A stretch of 64,000 nt of DNA from contig OW051496.1 of the NCBI GenBank assembly GCA_932521035.1, positions 2,852,001-2,916,000 on the forward strand, in the 5' to 3' direction. The notes below the pieces were generated by a model, which saw nothing but the letters and a program-made list of their open reading frames with translations, had not been told where the DNA came from and did not search any database. This stretch comes from Oscheius dolichura (taxonomy: Eukaryota > Nematoda > Chromadorea > Rhabditida > Rhabditidae). A program made the translations under genes and the position numbers. Numbering within the stretch: position 1 is the first letter of the stretch; each line of letters starts with the position of its first letter. Shown here in pieces: positions 22,707 through 35,056 of the stretch.

Positions 22707-23182
22707 TAGAGTAGCTGAAATAGTTTATGGAAAGGTTGAGAAATGGGAAAAGTCGATTTGAACAGGGGAAGAGGCAGGGACAGTCCTTGATAAGGGAGAC
22801 TTTGATAAGAAAAGGAAATTGCTGCAGCTGTCGCGTTTGCCAGTTTGTCTATTATAATTTTTTGCCGGCAATTCGGATCACAACAGTTATAGCCGGCTAC
22901 CTTCACAGATTATTGAGAAATTGAGGACTGTGCCACTGGCCAGAGAGCGAGGGATATCCCACTGAAAATGAGGGGAATCGGGTATCAAACGACAGGAAAT
23001 AATGGAAGACGGCTAACCGAAACCAGGGTAACACTCAAAATCTTGAAAAACACCTCAAACACGGATTTTTCAAAGTGCCCCTATCTTTTTGAAACCCTCA
23101 AATTCATTCCTCCTCGCTCCTCGCCTTGTTATCCAGGATTTCTCTCCAACTTCCAAGGTGTCCGGGGTAATATTTCTACCTA
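22707..23182 (-). promoter_or_regulatory. Duplicated 5' flank of K2
   Basis: Inverted counterpart of 4170-4643, including the ATTTCAG/CTACTCTAATGG start context and the block ending in GAATTCATTCCTCCTCGC. Shared extent marks the 5' boundary of the duplicated unit. Confidence 0.6.
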
Positions 23183-25085
23183 AAACTTGTGCCCTTCTCC
23201 TTTCCCAGAACAAAGAAACAACGGCCCCAAAAACAAAGTATAACAATGGAAACTTGGGTTGTTTTGAATGAGGTTCGCGGTGTCGGATGATGACTTGTGA
23301 ACGTCGCTCCCAGTCTATCTTTTCCCTCCGCGAAATTGGGTTTAGGGGGAGCTCCGCGTCTAGCTCCCTCGGCGTTTAACTCCTTTAGTCTCACACTTCA
23401 AACACCTCCCGTCTCCCGGGTAAGGCCTCGGTTTAATCGTTTTCTACTTATAAGAAGGACGGGAGTTCAATGTCTTTGAAGGGGCCCAGCCCCCGAGGGC
23501 GGCGCCTCAGGGTCCAATCCCCCGACCTACCGGGGCTCCAGTTTACTCGATCTACGACCAGCTCTGCCCTTCCGCTCTCTTTCTCCTCCAATGTCGCGGG
23601 AGGGACTTTTTACTGGTTCACTGAGTTTTTGAGAAGAGGAATTTTTAATTTTTTTTGCGGCTGCGTCTCGAAAATCAGAAACCGCGACCGATTTGGATTG
23701 TTCTCTGGAAAAGACGACAGACTAACATCGCTATGGCCACCTTCCTTTTAAGATTTTCCAAAACATTAAATATTTGTATCTCGAAATGAACAGCCGCCTA
23801 GTTTTCGTCTCCCTTCTTCGAGAAGTTTTATAGTTGAAAGAGATGGCCTTCGACAAAGAGCAAATGACCCTTCTTTTGTTGAAAGACGTCATTTCCACCA
23901 GTTCACTTATTTTGCGGAGGAATTTCTAATTTTCCTGCTTCTGTAAAAAGGGCGAAACTGAGGCGGATCGAAACATGCTCGCCGTAGACCGACTGGTGTA
24001 TTGAACTGTTTCCACCAACTCCTTTTTGAGTCTTCTCCATAACACATACAAACCTCATTGGACTTCCTTGGAAAAATATTTCGATGTAGTACCGATACGA
24101 TACCACATTGACGTCTCATTTTCCCTATAAGGTAACTTGGTAAAACATCCCAATGTTTATAATTGATCACTCCTTCCAAAGACGAAAATATCAACTCATA
24201 CCAAATACATTCAAACGACCTAAGTTGTTATTGCCTCCTTTTTAAGATTTCTCCATAGCACAAAATTATTCTTGTTAATATTGACATTCTTTGAATAGAA
24301 GTCTCCAGACCACTTATTTTCATTCCCTCCTCGCATGGAGAGCTGTATTTCTGGAGAAACTTCAAAATGTTCACCCTTGCACATTTATTTTCAACCTATG
24401 GACTCGTCGAATTGTTAGTTGCCGAGTTCTGGACGTTTTATGTTTAGGTCAACGGGGAATTATCACTGAAAAAACACACTATCCACAAAATGCTTCAGAA
24501 AACGCTTATACAATGTGAAAACTATACTCAAATGCTATTTTCACAATTGCCATACCTTGAAAACTACCCATACAATTTACTGGGGGGCAGATTCAGATCA
24601 GAGACCTTTCAGAAATGTGATTACAGTAGAGCTGGCCTTATCGCTTCCCTTTTGAGATTCCTCCATAACAAACAAAATATTGACGTGAGCATAAGGTGAT
24701 CTTGAAATTGTCTACCGTTCCATAATCCCTATAAGTCGCTCTCGTAAAACATTCTATTGCTTCTCCAACTCGATTCTATTCAAGTTCTTGTTTTCCCTTT
24801 TTTACCACCCCAGAAACACGTCTTATTTTCCGGGGCTCTCTCCCCGTGAATGAGTTAGAGTGCCCAAGAAAACTTTCCCCCTGATCTTTGTGAATATTCC
24901 CGGAGGGTCTCAACACGATAGCCACAACAACTGGCATTCTCTCTGCTTTAAAAGCCCCCTCGAACTACTTCCGCTTGGATTTCTCCCTTTCCAAACAACT
25001 TCCTTTCCTCTGTTTCTTGTTCCCTTCTTAAAATGACTCCTAGACTTCCAGATATTAGCTCAAACATGGTCGAATCGCCTCTCCG
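23183..25085. other. Spacer between K2 and the channel gene
   Basis: No coding chain was recognised. A GC-rich patch lies at 23480-23550. Pyrimidine-rich sequence at 24890-25085 directly precedes the channel ATG and may include its promoter and 5' UTR. Confidence 0.4.
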
Positions 25086-28000
25086 ATGATCCTCGTATGT
25101 TCCCTGTTCCTCCTCCTCTACTACAGGTATCAGTAGCCGTCTCTCTCTCTTCTTAACTCTATTTCACTCTCCCCCGCACTGGCACTATCCCTAGTTTCTT
25201 TCCTGATCCTGCCTCTTTAGCCCGGGTTGTAGGTCCGCCACTGCGGAGAGGAGCCTGCCCATTCCACTCTACATGGACAATATGCTACGTGGGGGGCGAA
25301 CCGTCTACGACCATCAGACTCCACCCGTGCAGATGGATAAAGGTACGGATTTTTCTTTTGGGCAAGACTATCTATTATTCACTAAATCTCGTCCATAAGC
25401 GAGTATTTGAATACTAGCCGAAACAAAAAATACTTGATGGCTATTTCCTTCACTCTATTCGTAAAAAAAATGTTTCGAAAACTAAATCTCTCATGGCGAA
25501 CCGCTGAGAAACGAGCGCTCAATCATTAGGGACTTGTCAAAGGATTAGAAATTGCTTATTACTTGTCATCGGTCTTTATAACATGGACGTAAAACCAAAA
25601 AAAGCAAGGGACTTTTTGATATAAATTCAACAATTTACGTTAGAAAACACCGTCTTATTTTTGAAAATAAGAAGATTTCCGCATACAAATGCCCCAGTAG
25701 CGCTTTTTCAATGTATTTGTGGACTTTTAAATGAGAATCGAAACGACAGAAGTTGCTGATAGTCCCTTTCACTTCTCTGTCTACTTTTCATTTTCGAGTT
25801 TCACTTTTCCTATAAATACATCAAAGTTTGGCATCCTTGATAATTCCACGTCTATTTTTTATTTTCCTCGCCTTTCTCAAAGACACCGCCACCTAATGGC
25901 TCATCATCTCTCGGCTATCTTCACTAGCCAGTCTCTCATTTCTCTCAATACTTCCAGCTTGAACCAAGTGCACTCTCGCCCGGGTGGCGGGGTAATTTTC
26001 AACGCAAATGAGCTGGAAAAAAGAGATTCTGAGATCGCGAATGTTATTGTGGGAGAAAAGGAGGAAGAGAGTGGGCTGGCGGGTGGATAAGTGTGGATTT
26101 TGAGGGGGAAAACAGCCGGAATGAGAATTCCTGGAACAAAAGAGATTAGAGGAAGCGCTGTTCAGCGATCTTTTGATGTTTTTGGTGGGTAACTGTTTTT
26201 TTTTGTTTCAAATTGCTCATAAAAGTACGAAATGAAATATTCAGTTGATGACCTATCGTCTTTTGAAACAAAATAAATGTCATTTGATATTATAAACATC
26301 AAATTTCTCTACAAACGAACGGCTACCCGTTTCCCCTCCACAATTCCCCTCTTGCCCCTTCTTTGACCGATGTTCCGCCCTAATAGAGTTTGTATCCATT
26401 TCGATGGCGAATAGGTAAATAGCAGGGCAAGGGAACACAATCTCCGAACAACGAAATAGATTCGAGTAAGGGGAAAACAAAACGTTTCGAGGAGAGTTTA
26501 AAGGAACTGTCAGAGACCTAGGAAGCTGACTGTAGATGAGAGAGAAAGCCTTTGAGAATGCCCGGGAAATGAGCTTTTCACGCATGCGCAATTCACACGT
26601 TCCTTTGGTTTTTTAACGTTTATTTTGATCACTTGGCCTTACTTTTCATCAGTAGTGGAAGGCAGATCAAGAAAACGCTAGAAAATACGAAGAAATACTC
26701 TAAAGGGTTCAAAATTCAAATGCGCACCAGAGGCAAGGGACGCTTGTGGGGGCAGTCGCCACGGGACCACTGCCCCCGGCGCCGAGGTCCCTGACAGTTC
26801 CTTTAAATGAATGGAGCGTCATATTAAAATGTTTGACCCAGAACTATCTATTTGTAATTGAGAATTATCATTTGCGCTTCGTAGAAGAGGTAAGACGATT
26901 CTTTTATTCGAGCCTGTATTCCGCTCAGAAACCTTCCTTATATGAAAGTTTTGAAACACGAGCCCGCCTGTTTCCTTGATCCTCCGCCGCGGCCTCTGGC
27001 TCACGGGTTGCTTTGCCGCTTCCGTCCTTCCTCTGCTCGCTTCTTGTTATTCAGTTTAGAGAGGAGATTTTCCTCTCACGCCGTTCGACTAAAGCCATTA
27101 TTTAAATTTCAAAAGACCGCCATTCAAATCCCCGTCGCGTAGCGGAAGTGCCCGGGTTTTGTCCAATTGCAGCTGACACAAAAAAGCGACGGGGTGCTAA
27201 ATTTGAAGACCGTTTCAATTATTCTTTTTATTGAAGGGGCGTTTCTGGAAGATTGGCAGGAATATTACGTCAAAAAACGAGGGGGAACGAACTTTAATTG
27301 ATGTCGTTTTTTTGCAGAAGAAGTCACCAAAGTTCGACTGGCCATGTACATCGAGGGAATGAGCTCGTTTAGGACACAGACTATGGTAAGAAAAATGGGG
27401 AAGAAGGGAAAAGAGACGGATAATTTCAGGACTTTCAATTGGACGTCTATTTTCAACAATTTTGGAAGGATCCGCGGCTGGCACACAATGAAACAAAGTA
27501 AGGAACGTTCAAAATGACGGTTTGTAAACACCGTGCTCCCATAAAAAGACTGTTCTGTGTGACATTAGCTCGTCTTTTTTTGGAGGATTTGAACATATTT
27601 CGTTTCTTTGGGCAGAAATCCTTAACAAACGAGTTCAGACTACTTTGATTCTAATTTAATCAATCCTCAAAACCAGAAAAATACAACAATTTCCAGACGG
27701 GTCCTTGTCCGAGACCGGAATATCCTAGATCTCATGTGGAAACCAGGTATTTTTATCCGCCCTTTCCCCTAAAAATTCCCTCTTTCCAGATGTCTATTTT
27801 GCAAATGCTCGTACAGCTGAATTTCATCAGGTTTGTGTTTTACTCCTCTCTTATATTCTCCATTTTTTTTCTTTTATTTGTTATAGTCGTGAGATATTCA
27901 AAAATTCTAGGTCACACAGCCGAATTTCCTGGTTTGGATCGATCCGGACGGGTCAATTCTCTACGATACGCGGATATCGCTGCTCGTTGTCTGTACATTG

Positions 28001-31000
28001 AACCTCGAAAAATGGCCCCTCGATTCACAACGGTGTAATTTGAGGATTCTTAGTTGTAAGTTTCAACTAAACTACTAATTTTTGTTTCGAGACAGACAGC
28101 ATCCACTAATGTGTTACTCTAAAATCTCCAGATAAAAGCCATCCAAAACACAGAAAATCGATAAAATTTCAGATGCCTACACCACAGACCAACTACAAAT
28201 CGAATGGATAGTTGAGACGCCGATTACGAGGAATCCGAATATAGCCATGTCCGATATGCATATTGTTGATCTGTATCCAGGATTATGTGATGGAAATTAT
28301 TCGACGGGTGAGTTATTCTTTTCGGATTTTTGCTAAGTTTTGACCACCATTCATATTTACAATGGGCTCATGTCCATTTACTCCTTCCAGTAATTCTATA
28401 TCAAGATTCAGTGCTTCCGGGCGCAGGGTGGAGTTTATTTTTTTCCCTAGTGTACCGGTAGCTCTTATTGATCGAATCCCAGTAGACCTGGGGGCAGTTT
28501 TCCAGGAAAAATCGTATATAGGGTGGCTAGCGAACAAGGGAGCTTCTGAAATCCTCATATTTCGATTATTTTGTGTTTTATGAGACCTACTTATTGTGCT
28601 CCAAAGGGGCAAAGCGTTGAGTTTAGAATATGAGATGAAATGCAGAATTAGGAAAAGCTCGGTTCGGTATCACACAATATTCCCTTTTCAGGTACTTGGA
28701 GTTGTGTAACGGCGGAATTCTTCGTCAAGAGGGAAATTACTCATCATGTCATGCAGTCTTATGTGCCTACTACCCTAATTGTTGTTATTTCTTGGTAAGT
28801 GCCCACTTCTATCAGATTTTCGTAACGGGACCTGTGAGATCTTCGAACACTGCGGCAGAACAGAATCTGTGATTTTAAAGGTAGCCTGTAACCAAAGGAA
28901 ACCGAGTTCTCATTACATTTCAAAGTATAGCGAAACTTTTTTCCTTCCTGGTGTAAGCCGTTCTATGCTTCGCTTCCCCCGTTTATATGCGGAAATCTTG
29001 ATTTCCTACTTTGTCAAACAAACCTTGGTCTACATAATCCCATTTCATTGCAGGTTTTCATTTTGGCTAGACGTGGAAGCTGTACCGGCACGGGTCTCTC
29101 TAGCCATCACCACTTTGCTCACTCTTTCCACCCAAGCCAGCGCTGCCAGAATGGCTCTTCCTGAGGTTGTTTGGTTCGAAAAGATGGAATACAGTACTCT
29201 TTCAGGTCTCCTACATGAAAGCCATCGATGTCTGGATGGGTGCTTGTATGATGTGAGTCGTTTTCCTCCTAAAAAGACTAATATCACTGCGAAAAACCTT
29301 CCGTTTGATCCAAAAATCTTGAACCCACTATTATCAGTACTTTCGATGAGCAAGCAAAAAGCAAATGTTCAACAAAATTCTTATTTTTTAACTTTTGCTG
29401 AAGCAATAAAGTGTTTTATTCCCAGTAAATATTGCTGACTTGGTATTCAACATTGATAGATGTTAAGCAAAGTTTTCAGGTTCGTCTTCGGTGTGATGAT
29501 CGAGTTCACAATTGTCAACTATGCTCAGCGACAAGGTACCCGTATTTTTCCTTGATAAAATTGGCTATGAAATGCTCACAGCTTCATTAGTTCACTCTAG
29601 GCCACACTAACAAGAAATGGATAACATAGAATCACACTCAACGTCGTTAGCAACACGTTCAAAACCATTAGCGCGATGAGAAACAATTCTGACCTTATAA
29701 ATTGAATGGGAAACAACTTAAGACAGTAGGCTATTTGAGGAGTTTCTCCTTTTGAAGAGGGTAAGCAGGATAAATAAGAGATTGCCTTTCTATAAATTTG
29801 ATTTGAACTTATTTTTGTTTTATGGCGCATTGAAATATTACTGAAAAAACAATGAACATTATTTGCTTTCGGCGGGAGACTAATGGAATTTCAAAACTAT
29901 TGATAGACCCGGTTAGAAGAAAGGAGTACTACTAGCAGAGAATAACCGATATAACCGTGTAAAATTTGAGAATTTGCTTCCCAATTTCTAAAGTGGTTCC
30001 AATTGGAAGTTGCTCTATGCTATTCACTGTTAGAATTGAATATTTTAAAGTTTTGGAACTGCTTTATTTTCTGAGCAATATCAATATTTCACCGTTTGAT
30101 CTCGTAGTTTTTTTTTGTTGAAAAATGACCAATATTTTTAGGGAGCAGCACTTTTGTTCCCGAAAGCGTAGGTATGTGTGGCTAGAGAGTTATTCCGTTT
30201 TGCCGTAATACCGTAGCCCCCGGTTGACCCGAGTAGTTCTATACCACCCAGCCCCCAAAATAGAGTATTTCTGGAACACGTGTGTTCATCTTTTATGTTC
30301 ACTCTATTCCTCATTTTTGATGTCTGTAATCATTTATTTGCACTTTTGTGTTTTCTGCAGGCCGGAAATGGCACCTCAATGACGCTGAGCTTGGTAAGTT
30401 TTGCATTTGCTTTTTTCTCCTCTTTATTCTGGAACGCCAACGCTTGTGAATGTGCATGTTGACTGACAGAAAATGCACGTGGATTGACCCATTTTATTGT
30501 ATCATTGGAAGTTACAGAAATTCATTTCTCCATACATAGGCAAATGCCCGGGGGCTACCCACTGTCAAAGTTTGTGGGGCTACAGGGTTTTTGTCGGGGC
30601 GGTTGAGATGTGACCAGGTTCATTAGAATCGTCTTGATGTTCTCTTCAATTAGGTTTTTGATTTTTTTGAAATTCACCAAAAAATGACCGAGATACGGGG
30701 ACAAACAGCCGAGTCGCCCGTTTTAGCGTCGCGAGCCGTACCCGTAAGTATTCTCTCCAGTTGGAGTCTAAAATTAGTTTTTTTTTTAATGAGGAAAGTG
30801 ACTCTAATAAATCCAGGAAGTGACTGGACCCAGAAAATGCACTCCAACGTGTTGACAGTCCTAAAATGCAGATACAGCTATGGTAAAACAATATAGGTCC
30901 CATCATGGCAATAACGAGAACCGCGGGAAGTTTCTGCGTTCCATTGGATCAGATTCAACGAAATTGTATAAAAGAAAAACCATTTTTATCACTTTTCAAC

Positions 31001-34000
31001 TGTCTGGGACGGTCTGCTCATAGCCCGTAGCATGTTACCTTCTCTCTCGTGATCACTATTTCCTTTCTGATCGACTGTTTCCTCCCCCTTTCTGCTGTGT
31101 TGCATATCATCCTTTTATGCTGTAATATTGAACGTGTTTACTGTATTTCAATCGCTGAATTTACAATAACAACGACTTTTCAGTGTTGGCCTCGTCGTTG
31201 GAGTCAATGGCCGAGAAGGGAAAGCCATCCCGAGGAGAGAATTTGAGTTCCCGGGCTCGGGACATAATTGGCAAGATCAAAAACCGGGATAAGAGTCATC
31301 AACAGCTCGTTGACGTAAGTTCAAATAAGGGGGGACAGGGGAAAAACAGGTCAAGAGGGGTGCAGGGTGACGGAGGGAGGGCCAGGGAGATTCAACGGAA
31401 CTTTTGTCCGGAACACTTGGAACACCCACCGTTTGTTTCAAGGAGAGCTTTTAACGACCCGATAGGGCAGCATTTATTGAAAATATGACATATTCGCCGG
31501 TTACTGTAAACATGTTCACCTTTGCTCAATGAGTCCAATACAGGGAGACTATTATGATCACCACCATTGGCTACTGATCATACTTCGCTTATTTCAAAAC
31601 GGAAAAACACACAATATTCGAATTTATCAGAAGGGAAACATTATTACGAAGTAAATGAGAAATATCTTGTATTGAAATGGTTATTTTCCCTTTTTTGCAT
31701 TAGCTACTATTAACTGTGTAAATTACTTATAGTCACAGCGAAACGAAAAGACGACCTAAAACGGACTTCGCCTATGATAAAAAATGTATTTCTGCTAAAT
31801 TAGGCAAGCATAGAATGGACGGAACGTTGCAGTGACATTTCCTTCCACTAAAATCCTACCCTAATAATAGGCAGATCTCTGTCTGTCTGCGAGACATGTC
31901 GTCTGCGTAGATTGACAGGTCAAATGAGAGAGAAGCAGAAAGTTTCGTCCGTCAGATCTTATCCGACTGTCAATTCTTTTTTCGACCGAAATAAACTAAT
32001 CCCAAAGCGGTCAAAGGCCGCCGGAGGCATACTGGTCCATTCATAAAACTTACGCAAACCCTAAACTTTCTCGCCCACCGGTGAGTATCAGATCATTTTT
32101 AGGAAGAAACCCCCGAGCACGTGGCCCTTCACGATACCAGCTCCAATCCCTACAGTAATTCCTACTCCGAGGATGAAAATAACTTCAGTCCCAACGGGAA
32201 GCGACGCCTAATTACTGTAGCTCCCTTTCCATTTTATTATTGTTTCTCCCTTTTCAGGTTGTCTCCGACCCGGTTGACACTCCAAAGGCCGTGATTTCTG
32301 ACATGTGGAGGGACAGGGACGCGGAGAGGCTGGCCAACTGGGCGGAGGACTGTCGGCTGAGGAGCCGGAAGGAGAAAGGAATGGCCAATGGCAATACTGA
32401 CAGACGTAAGCTCGTTCCTTTCATTGACCATATAAAAACAGTTTTTTTCTATAAACTCTAATTGAGAGATCGTGCAGGGTTCCCTTACAATTACTACAGT
32501 TTCAGCTCCAAATTACGGTAGTACAAAGAGACGGGACGACGAGAAAAGCAACGGGACATCAAAGGCTGATAAATGGACGTCGGCCATAAAACAAATTCAA
32601 AAACACAAGTAAGTTCCGTAGATATTACAAACTCCCGTTTTATCCCAAAAAATGTACTCTAATGGAGATTTTTAGAAGTTCGGATAGGAACAGTAGACAG
32701 TCCAATCCTAGGCACAGTTCAATATGGTACAATCTGTCTTTTTTTGTCTAACCGGAGTGTGCATTTTTGACCCTGCTCGCGTTTGATGTGTGAATTATTT
32801 TATCCAACAGTTATTAGAAAGCCTTACCAACGTATGAATAATCCGAGAACCAAACGGTTTTGACCCCATACTATTATTAATAAAAGGACCGCGAGACATA
32901 AAAAACTAGGAAGGGTTATAATTTATTTTATCCATAATTAGGTGTAGAGTTTGCCGACTTGAGGCCAGTAGTAGAGGCTGACAAACTGGGGCCCGCCGGT
33001 GCGGTCATTCCTCTGGACGCGGTAGAGTCCGTGGTTCGAGATCCAGGCCAGCGAGTCCATATTCTCGCAGCCGTTCTGCTTATCCTTTATTTGATAAAAC
33101 GTATGATTCGCGCCATTCCGCACGTAGTCGAACTTGAGTTCCGTAATCCGGAAGGCCTCCGTCGTCAGCTGTTTGAAGGGCTCCTTCGTCTGGTCAAAAA
33201 TGGCAAAAGCCGGATTGAAACCGTAGTAGATCTGGTGGTCGACGCCGTCCATCTTGTCATTTCCGGCTGTTTGCACGTGAATGACCACCTCGAGATCTTT
33301 ATCAGCCGGCTTGGGAAACAGCTTATTGTTCGAGTCCTGGAAAGAAAATCATTGCGGAAATATGACCACTTTAATCAAGGCAGCTTGTAGTGATGAATTT
33401 AAAAGTACCCTTGGAGTGTGAAAAACGCTGGAACATTGATGATCAGTTCAAAATGAACAGAAATAGGCCGCTTGAAACATTTGCTGTTTTTGAATTCTCC
33501 CCCAGGGGCGCGCTCTTTACATTGGCACAAAGGAGCATTTTACAGTCAATTTCAGCCGTAAAAAACTGGCCAAAATTAATTTTTTCGGTTCCATTGACCC
33601 TATGCCGAGCACAGACCGGTCAATTCCTACAAAAAAAATGGAAAATTGAGCTAAACTGGCTCGAATTGTGGCGCGAATTGCGTTGGCGCCGTTTGAGCTC
33701 GAAGAATTTCACTTTTCTATCTAAGTTTCTATATAAAAAGACGTTATGTAACCGACCCCTCTTTTTGAGTGCGCGCGTCGAGAGTAGTCTCATTCGAACC
33801 GATAATTTTTGCTGAGTCGAACTGCACTTTTAGAATTTTTTGAAAGTGAGGGAGTGAGGAGGAAGAGGGCTTTCAAATTTCCAAAATTGTAACAACGTTT
33901 TTTGAGCTTGCGTATTGAGAGTAGTGTCATTCGATGGCGCTTCTTGGCGTATTAGCGGTTTATTTTTTGCTAAGCTCTGACGCGTAACAGTGAGGAATCG

Positions 34001-34883
34001 ACAGCACTTTACCAGAGTGAGTCTCCGCCAACACAAAACGGGGGCGTCGGCCGGCCAAGGGGCCCCTCATAAATACTGGGCTCCTCTAGTCACGGTATAA
34101 ACCAGAATTTATGCGCTTTTCATGTTCAAAAATTGCTGAAAACCTTACTATAGCGAGTAAAAGATAATAAAACAGGTAACTGACAATCTTGAATCCAACA
34201 ACGGGATGTAGCATGAAACTTCCGTGTGTCTTGCCGAATTTGAATTCCAACGGCTGTACGTATTCGATGATTTTGGTCTTACGGTCGACCATGACAAGAA
34301 TCAGTATGGTTGGCGCCAGAATCTCGTTGTAATCTTCGCTCAAGACGTCATTCCCCAGCGGCTTATTTCCTTTACATCCTCCATAGCGCAGGGTGGCATA
34401 GACGACATCTTTGGGGGTGTCTTGAGTTCTGACGGGCGAGAGGAACATCAGCAGCAGCAGCAAAAGGAACAGCATCTTCGGAAAGAGACTGACCATTTGA
34501 AAGCGGAAAATGAAAATGCGACTGAAATTGACCCGGCTTAAACCAGTAAAAAAACAGGCGAAATCGCGTCATGGGGTAGTAGGAATTCCCAATACTCTCA
34601 TCCTACCCACACGGGTTCGATCCCGCCCGAGGTCAAAATATTTTTGTTTTTTTCTTCCATTTGATTTCTACCATCCTTTCCCTCAGAAATGCCTGTTCCC
34701 TAACCCTAGAGTGTTTCTATCTCTATTTTCCCTTTTCTTAATCTAATAAACCTCATTTTCAGGAAGATTATCGGACGAAACCGTGCCAAACGAATCGATC
34801 AACGAAGCCGCTGGGTTTTTCCCCTAACCTTTACCATTTTTAATATCATCTACTGGTTTTATTATGTTGTATGGAAGGATTAA
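25086..34883 (+). CDS. Cys-loop ligand-gated anion channel subunit (18 exons)
   Basis: Exons: 25086-25126, 25221-25342, 27318-27385, 27430-27497, 27697-27746, 27790-27830, 27911-28055, 28173-28307, 28692-28794, 29054-29165, 29206-29252, 29480-29535, 30361-30393, 31184-31314, 32103-32216, 32258-32405, 32506-32608, 34763-34883; 1,638 nt, 545 aa, in frame throughout. It has a signal peptide (MILVCSLFLLLYY) and a ligand-binding domain with LMWKPDVYFAN and the Cys loop CTLNLEKWPLDSQRC (13 residues between cysteines). A second Cys pair (GLCDGN...TWSCVTAEF) resembles glycine, histamine and glutamate-gated chloride channels. M1 ends LIVVISW; PARVSLAITTLLTLSTQ carries the Pro-Ala-Arg signature of anion selectivity; M3 is VWMGACMMFVFGVMIEF; a long charged cytoplasmic loop follows, then M4 (NIIYWFYYVVWKD, C-terminal). 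Pentameric plasma-membrane receptor; the ligand cannot be told from sequence. Confidence 0.93.
26497..26807. mobile_element. Short terminal-inverted-repeat element in channel intron 2
   Basis: TTTAAAGGAACTGTCAGAGA at 26497 and its near-exact reverse complement at 26788-26807 flank about 270 nt of non-coding DNA. MITE-like; no target duplication was resolved by eye. Confidence 0.5.
30535..30725 (+). repeat. Interspersed repeat in a channel intron
   Basis: Second copy of the 13575-13775 repeat, with the same ordered words (CAAAGTTTGTGGGGCTA, GGCGGTTGAGATGTGA, GTTCATTAGAATCG). It lies between the exons at 30361-30393 and 31184-31314 and is not coding. Confidence 0.65.
31855..31905 (-). repeat. 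Putative terminal repeat CCTACCCTAATAATA/TCTGTCTG
   Basis: TCCTACCCTAATAATAGG followed by TCTGTCTGTCTG is the inverse of TATTATTAGGGTAGGA at 44813-44828, also followed by TGTCTGTCTGTGTG. A relaxed form occurs at 6921-6936 and 61638-61652. This looks like the end of a transposon family. Confidence 0.45.
32938..34496 (-). CDS. Secreted protein gene nested antisense in the last channel intron
   Basis: Two exons, 34185-34496 and 32938-33336, joined by a GTCAGT donor and a TTTCCAG acceptor, total 711 nt and give 236 aa. Residues 1-24 are a clear signal peptide (a run of seven leucines, then cleavage near VRTQ). The mature part has few cysteines, includes DVVYATLRYGGCKG and EYVQPLEFKFG in the first half, and ends GPQFVSLYYWPQVGKLYT. 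No further membrane span is in the spliced form. No family was recognised. A TTTCAG lies about 20 nt upstream of the ATG, consistent with trans-splicing. Both exons and the intron sit between channel exons 17 and 18 on the opposite strand, so the two transcripts overlap as primary RNAs. Confidence 0.75.
34018..34093 (+). repeat. 75-bp repeat, nearly identical to 42598-42672
   Basis: GCCAACACAAAACGGGGGCG through GGGCTCCTCTAGTCAC is shared with one mismatch or so. It lies in the intron of the nested secreted-protein gene. Near identity over about 75 bp suggests recent dispersal. Confidence 0.75.
34565..34635 (+). repeat. tRNA-like fragment (B box)
   Basis: CGGGTTCGATCCCGCCCG has B-box and T-stem character. 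The upstream half is not a convincing tRNA. Similar B-box motifs occur at 44938-44950 and 57585-57600. Confidence 0.4.
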
Positions 34884-35056
34884 GAATATATTGGGAGAGA
34901 AAAGAGAGATTTTCATGAGATGTGATGGGTAATCTTCGAATATACTGATTGCATTCCTATTGTCATTCTACATATTATACGTACACCTTTTTCCAATTGT
35001 TTCAATTTTCTGTATAAATATGAATGGACTGTGCACATATCAATATTTATTACTTG

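Noticed and set aside
32959-33390. Plus-strand ORF of 143 aa
   Set aside because: Antisense shadow of exon 2 of the nested secreted-protein gene, whose frame joins cleanly to a signal-peptide exon.
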